A DNA stretch of 17,815 nt, from assembly GCA_040387095.1 (NCBI GenBank), contig JAZKEJ010000151.1, positions 1-17,815 on the forward strand, written 5' to 3'. Source of the stretch: Methylotenera_A sp040387095. Lineage in GTDB: Bacteria; Pseudomonadota; Gammaproteobacteria; Burkholderiales; Methylophilaceae. Below, piece by piece: positions 14,169 through 17,815 of this stretch. Made by a program: the position numbers and the translations under genes. The notes below the pieces were generated by a model, which was not told the DNA's origin, did no database searches, and saw only the letters and a list, made by a program, of their open reading frames with translations. Each line of letters opens with the position of its first letter. Position 1 is the first letter of the stretch.

Positions 14169-15355
14169 ATGAGTAAAGTCACCATTAAAAACAGCGGGCA
14201 CATTTTTGATGTGCGACCTAGTCAAACCGTTCTGCAGGCAGCCATCGAGGCGGGCATCAATCTGCCCTACGGTTGCCGAAATGGCGCATGTGGCGCATGT
14301 AAAGCCACTTTGATTGCAGGCAAGGTGATGCATGACGATTATCAAGGCAGTGCAATGTCGGACGCTGAGTTAGCCTCTGGAAATACGCTTTTATGCTGCG
14401 CTAGACCGCTGGAAGATTTAACTATTGAATGCCGCGAAGTCGGCGGTTTGGCTGGCATTAAACCAAGAATTTTACCGGCACGTGTGGCAAAAAAAGAACA
14501 ACTGGCACACGATGTTATCGCCTTGCACCTGCAATTGCCAGCAAGTGAGCGCTTACAATTTAAGGCTGGACAATACATTGAGTTTATTTTAAAAGAGGGC
14601 AAACGCCGCGCTTTTTCTATCGCCAATGCACCACACGATAGCGAGTTTTTACAGTTACATATTCGCGTTATACCGGGCGGCCAATTTAGTGAATACGCTG
14701 CAAACGAGCTGGTAGAAAAAGCCATCTTAAGATTAGAAGCACCTTTTGGCAGTTTTTTCCTGCGTGAGGATTCCAACAGACCGATTATTATGGTTGCTGG
14801 CGGCACGGGCTTTGCGCCAGTCAAAGGTATGATTGAACACATGCTGCACAACCATAGTCAACGCGACATTATTTTATACCGTGGCGCACGCCAATTGCGC
14901 GATTTGTATATGCACGATCTGTGCGAAAAGTGGGCAGATTTAATGCCTAATATTACTTATATTCCAGTACTTTCTGAACCCGCAGATGCCGATAATTGGC
15001 AAGGCAGAACAGGCTTAGTGCATCAAGCGGTTTTGGATGATTTTGAAGTGTTAAATGATTACCAAGCCTACGCCTGCGGAGCACCGGCAATGGTCGATAT
15101 TGCGCATCAAACCTTTATGCAACAAGGTTTAGAAGCAGATGAGTTTTTTAGTGATGCATTTACGTTTGCGAATCCNNNNNNNNNNNNNNNNNNNNNNNNN
15201 NNNNNNNNNNNNNNNNNNNNNNNNNNNNNNNNNNNNNNNNNNNNNNNNNNNNNNNNNNNNNNNNNNNNNNNNNNNAACAAGGTTTAGAAGCAGATGAGTT
15301 TTTTAGTGATGCATTTACGTTTGCGAATCCTGTGCCGAAATTAATAACTTTGTAG
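14169..15355 (+). CDS. Ferredoxin/FAD reductase, CDP-6-deoxy-glucoseen reductase-like (split by scaffold gap)
   Basis: NAD(P)H-dependent iron-sulfur flavoprotein. The N-terminal plant-type 2Fe-2S domain has ligands Cys36, Cys41, Cys44 (YGCRNGACGACKA) and Cys76 (LLCCARP). The FAD domain contains the flavin motif RAFSIAN (147-153), and the nucleotide domain GGTGFAPVKGM (211-221) and YACGAPAMVD. This is the arrangement of AscD-like reductases and phenol hydroxylase reductases. In betaproteobacteria such genes are often labelled CDP-6-deoxy-delta-3,4-glucoseen reductase, though the natural partner is usually unknown. A 100-N gap at 15176-15275 breaks the frame. If the 55-bp duplication around it is collapsed, the frame continues FANPVPKLITL and stops at 15353-15355, giving a complete 343-residue protein, so the gene is probably intact in the organism. 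Confidence 0.9.
15121..15175 (+). repeat. 55-bp duplication, copy left of the gap
   Basis: Identical over all 55 bases to 15276-15330 and directly abutting the N-run. Probably one genomic sequence present at the ends of two contigs, not a biological repeat. Confidence 0.9.
15176..15275. other. Scaffold gap of exactly 100 N
   Basis: A run of exactly 100 undetermined bases, the conventional placeholder of scaffolding programs. Because both flanks end in the same 55 bases, the real gap is probably absent and the contigs overlap. Confidence 0.97.
15276..15330 (+). repeat. 55-bp duplication, copy right of the gap
   Basis: Second copy of 15121-15175. Only this copy continues into the true 3' end of the reductase gene (stop at 15353-15355). 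Confidence 0.9.
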
Positions 15356-15377
15356 TCTTGATGTAATGCAATCAAGG

Positions 15378-15416
15378 TTTAGGATTAATCAATTAACCCT
15401 AAATTTCACTTTTTTC
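15378..15416 (+). terminator. Probable terminator of the reductase gene
   Basis: TTTAGG ... CCTAAA with an inner TTAAT/ATTAA pairing (one mismatch) forms a hairpin at 15378-15403, followed by a T-rich stretch on the plus strand. GC-poor stem, so only moderate strength. Confidence 0.45.
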
Positions 15417-15433
15417 ATTCAGGCTACGTTTGC

Positions 15434-16060
15434 TTAGATTAAGTTAAAAATAGCTGAAGCTTCTTTTTCCATTTGCAATTGGAAATTTCTATAATTTGAA
15501 AAATGCAGATGCTTGTACATTGATTTTTCATTTTTGCTAAAAATTACTGGCAGCACCTCTTTTGTTTGATTAGTTTTTGATAACCACGAAAATTTTTTAC
15601 TATCTCTTATTAATTGCAATACATTTGCTGAAGCAAAAATATGTTTAGGTTTTCCGTAAAGAATTGCGTCATCAATTGTAGCTAAATGATTTTCGTCTAA
15701 ATCAGAGGCGTGCAACTTATTTCTTCCTACAGTTGGAACGTGAAGTAATTCTATAAAAGAAATTTGATTTGCATGTTCAGCTTTGAATCCTATTTTAGAA
15801 AAATTTCTATGGTAGCGTTGCCCATCACCATGATAATCAGATAATAAAAATGGATGGTGAACATTATATTTCTGCCAAAATTTCACACTATCTTCATGGT
15901 AGGCAGTAACTTGTTTGAAAATTTCCTTAGATTCAATATCTGCTTGATAATTAGCATCAAGACCTATGAATAAAAAATGCGCTAAACTAGGTTCTACGCC
16001 TTGATATGGTTTGTATTTAAATAGGTTGTTTAATTCTCTACTAGGATGTATTTTATACAT
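15434..16060 (-). CDS. Hypothetical protein, uracil-DNA-glycosylase-superfamily-like
   Basis: A 208-residue soluble protein that I recognise only loosely. HFLFIGLDANYQ (28-39) resembles the first catalytic motif of the uracil-DNA glycosylase superfamily (GLDP or GLNP type), and a late histidine in KHLHFSN (184-189) could be the second motif. Other marked segments are FWQKYNVHHPFLL (61-73) and SFIELLHVPT (101-110). No signal peptide or membrane segment. The start ATG has AAGG about 9 nt upstream. GC is lower than in its neighbours (about 30% in one counted 60-base stretch versus about 43% in hemC), and it sits 38 nt after hemD and next to a probable assembly-graph branch, all pointing to an accessory, recently gained gene. 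The family assignment is tentative; it may be catalytically different or inactive. Confidence 0.6.
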   Translation of the reverse strand: MYKIHPSRELNNLFKYKPYQGVEPSLAHFLFIGLDANYQADIESKEIFKQVTAYHEDSVKFWQKYNVHHPFLLSDYHGDGQRYHRNFSKIGFKAEHANQISFIELLHVPTVGRNKLHASDLDENHLATIDDAILYGKPKHIFASANVLQLIRDSKKFSWLSKTNQTKEVLPVIFSKNEKSMYKHLHFSNYRNFQLQMEKEASAIFNLI

Positions 16061-16098
16061 AGCGTTAAACCTTTTTTAACTTTCATTAAATTCAGATT

Positions 16099-16893
16099 TT
16101 ATTCAAAAATTACTTTCAACATAGCATTATCCCCGGGCGCATCCGCAACTTTAACTTGTAATCCCATTTGCAATGGCAGTTCTGCAATCCGCACATGATT
16201 CACGAATATGCTGATATTTTTCAGCCACTGTGAATCGCCCGCCAAATCCAGCAAGTGGCGCATGGCTTCAGAGCTGGTGACGACAATGCCGTGCAGTTTT
16301 TTTTCATTCCACATTTGTGCTAATAAATCGCAGTTAGTTTGTGGGTTAATACGCTGATAACATTCTGCAAAAGTAACGGTTGCGCCACGCGCTTTTAATG
16401 TTTCGGCCAAGACATCGCGCCCGTCAACACCACGAAAAATGATCACTTTTTTACCATTAACTGCTTGCATTTCAGGCAAAGTCAGTAAGGATTCTGAATC
16501 AAAACGCACTTTTGCTTCTTCGCCTTGTTTAGCGTGGCTTGATGGCGTTAACACTTGTTTTATACCAAAGCTTTGCAATTCGGCAGCAGTGACAGGGCCG
16601 ATTGCGGCGAATTTTAATGTGGCTGGAAAACCTTGTTTGATTAAACGCGGCATGCCGTTTTGAACCGCGTTGCTACTGATAAAAATGGCCCAGTCGTACT
16701 GGTTAACTTTGCTGATAACGGATTCAAACTGACTATAATCGTTGAGCGAGGTGATTTCGATCAGCGGATATGAAATAGGTGTGCCGCCTGCCGCGCAGAT
16801 TAATTGGCTTAATTTTTTAGCTTGATCAACTGGGCGGGTAATGGCGACATAAATGCCAGCAAGCGGTTTGTGAGAGGGTGATTTAATCGACAT
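16099..16893 (-). CDS. hemD: Uroporphyrinogen-III synthase
   Basis: Closes and inverts ring D of hydroxymethylbilane to give uroporphyrinogen III, precursor of heme and siroheme. The protein has 264 residues, close to the family norm of about 250. Sequence conservation is always low in this family; recognisable parts are AGIYVAITRP near the N-terminus, AAGGTPISYPLIEI, DWAIFISSNAVQNGMP, AAIGPVTAAELQSFGI, VIIFRGVDGRDVLAETLKARG and HGIVVTSSEAMRHLL. It follows hemC by 14 nt on the same strand, the standard pairing that makes the assignment secure. In many betaproteobacteria hemX follows hemD; here the next gene is the accessory uracil-DNA-glycosylase-like gene. Confidence 0.95.
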   Translation of the reverse strand: MSIKSPSHKPLAGIYVAITRPVDQAKKLSQLICAAGGTPISYPLIEITSLNDYSQFESVISKVNQYDWAIFISSNAVQNGMPRLIKQGFPATLKFAAIGPVTAAELQSFGIKQVLTPSSHAKQGEEAKVRFDSESLLTLPEMQAVNGKKVIIFRGVDGRDVLAETLKARGATVTFAECYQRINPQTNCDLLAQMWNEKKLHGIVVTSSEAMRHLLDLAGDSQWLKNISIFVNHVRIAELPLQMGLQVKVADAPGDNAMLKVIFE

Positions 16894-16907
16894 GCTTTAA
16901 TCAAGTT

Positions 16908-17815
16908 TTACTTAATATGATCCAGCGTAGCCAAGATTTTATCGGCGCCTTTAGCGACCAGTTTAGCGGCGATCAATTGACCAAGCGCTTGTGCATCATC
17001 AATGCTGCCACTTGCTTTCTCGCGCAGAATTTGTCTGCCATCCACGCTGGCAACAAAGCCAGTCATATTGATATTGTTGCCTTGACGCACAGCATAAGCA
17101 CCCAAAGGCACTGTACAACTACCCGCAAGAGCACGGCTCATACCACGTTCGGCTTCTACGCATAATTGCGTATCAACATGATTTAGCGGCGCTAATATCT
17201 CAATTAAGTCAGTGCGATTTGCGTTAATCTCAATGCCAAGTGCGCCTTGGCCAACGGCAGGAATACTTAACTCTGGCGAAATAAATTGACGTATACGATT
17301 GCCTAACTCCAGCCGAATTAAACCTGCAGCCGCCAGAATAATCGCCGCATATTGGCCTTCGTCTAATTTGCGTAAACGGGTTTGCACATTGCCGCGTAGC
17401 GATTCAATCTTTAAATCAGGGAATCGTGCCTGAATCTGGCTTTGGCGGCGTAGGCTGGAGGTGCCAACAATACTGCCGGCTGGTAAATCTTCCAGCGCAT
17501 TAAAATGGTTGGAAACAAAGGCATCGCGCGGATCTTCGCGTTCGCCAGTTGCCGCCATCACAAAGCCTTCCGGCAGGTTCATCGGCACGTCCTTCATGCT
17601 ATGCACGGCTAAATCAGCGCTGCCATCTGCTAGTGCATTTTCCAGCTCTTTTACAAACAAACCTTTGCCGCCAATGCGCGCCAAAGGTGAATCTAATATT
17701 TGGTCGCCAGTGGTAGTCATGCCCAAAATAGTCACGTTACAGTCGGGATAAAATTTTTGCAGTTTGGCTTGAATATGCTTGGCTTGCCACATTGCCAGCG
17801 CACTTTCGCGCGAGG
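16908..17815 (-). CDS. hemC: Porphobilinogen deaminase (5' end cut by window edge)
   Basis: Hydroxymethylbilane synthase: joins four porphobilinogen units to the linear tetrapyrrole used by HemD. The frame remains open to the window edge: seven codons before the ATG at 17792 read SRESALA, part of the conserved HemC start (SRESALAMWQA), so the real start lies just beyond the window. Motifs: LPLARIGGKGLFVKELE-like segment (SPLARIGGKGLFVKEL), HSMKDVPMNLPEGF, VGTSSLRRQSQ, RGNVQTRLRKLDEGQYAAI, AVGQGALGIE, and ALAGSCTVPLGAYA holding the cysteine that binds the dipyrromethane cofactor. About 301 residues are visible of roughly 310. Co-directional with hemD. Confidence 0.98.
   Translation of the reverse strand, partial: SRESALAMWQAKHIQAKLQKFYPDCNVTILGMTTTGDQILDSPLARIGGKGLFVKELENALADGSADLAVHSMKDVPMNLPEGFVMAATGEREDPRDAFVSNHFNALEDLPAGSIVGTSSLRRQSQIQARFPDLKIESLRGNVQTRLRKLDEGQYAAIILAAAGLIRLELGNRIRQFISPELSIPAVGQGALGIEINANRTDLIEILAPLNHVDTQLCVEAERGMSRALAGSCTVPLGAYAVRQGNNINMTGFVASVDGRQILREKASGSIDDAQALGQLIAAKLVAKGADKILATLDHIK

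Noticed and set aside
15121..15330. Direct repeats flanking the gap considered as target-site duplication of a mobile element
   Set aside because: A 55-bp exact duplication abutting exactly 100 N is explained better by contig overlap; collapsing it restores an intact gene, and no transposase sequence is visible.
15357..15376. CTTGAT ... ATCAAG hairpin right after the reductase stop
   Set aside because: Six weak base pairs around an eight-base loop with only a short T-run; the hairpin at 15378-15403 is the better terminator candidate.

Overview
The window looks like chromosomal DNA of a methylotrophic betaproteobacterium of the Methylophilaceae type (Methylotenera/Methylophilus-like). This is inferred from moderate GC (roughly 40-45% in most stretches I counted), a pqqA gene, betaproteobacterial-style housekeeping genes and the aroQ-accB-accC-prmA order. 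No 16S or taxonomic marker search was possible. Both ends cut genes: gyrB lacks its start on the left and hemC lacks its start on the right.

Layout. (1) 1-2405, + strand: gyrB, closed by a bidirectional terminator. (2) 2502-5478, - strand: a 31-residue membrane peptide with its own promoter, a 54-residue rubredoxin, and catalase-peroxidase katG with its own terminator. katG is divergent from oxyR (5737-6642, +), the peroxide-sensing LysR regulator, which has its own terminator. (3) 6725-13570, all - strand: dsbD, tlpA-like thioredoxin, aroQ, accB, accC, prmA, a zinc-ribbon/DUF3426 membrane protein, then a 23-residue pqqA precursor peptide with an unusual repeat-containing leader. (4) 13690-15355, + strand: fxsA and a ferredoxin/flavin reductase. 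The end of the reductase is interrupted by a 100-N scaffold gap flanked by an exact 55-bp duplication. (5) 15434-17815, - strand: hemC-hemD followed by a low-GC gene for a uracil-DNA-glycosylase-like protein that looks accessory.

How the genes relate. katG/oxyR (with rubredoxin nearby) form a peroxide-defence locus. dsbD and tlpA form a reducing relay from cytoplasm to periplasm. accB/accC start fatty-acid synthesis, aroQ serves the shikimate pathway, prmA methylates ribosomal protein L11, and hemC/hemD make the uroporphyrinogen III that leads to heme. pqqA supplies the peptide backbone of PQQ, the cofactor of methanol dehydrogenases, but no pqqB-E genes are in view.

The items most worth a second look are the very small genes (31-aa membrane peptide, pqqA), the pqqA leader whose upstream repeat can pair with the ribosome-binding region, the perfect palindrome ahead of aroQ, the probably false assembly gap, and the accessory gene beside it. 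I found no CRISPR array, tRNA, rRNA, insertion sequence or obvious multi-gene defence system.
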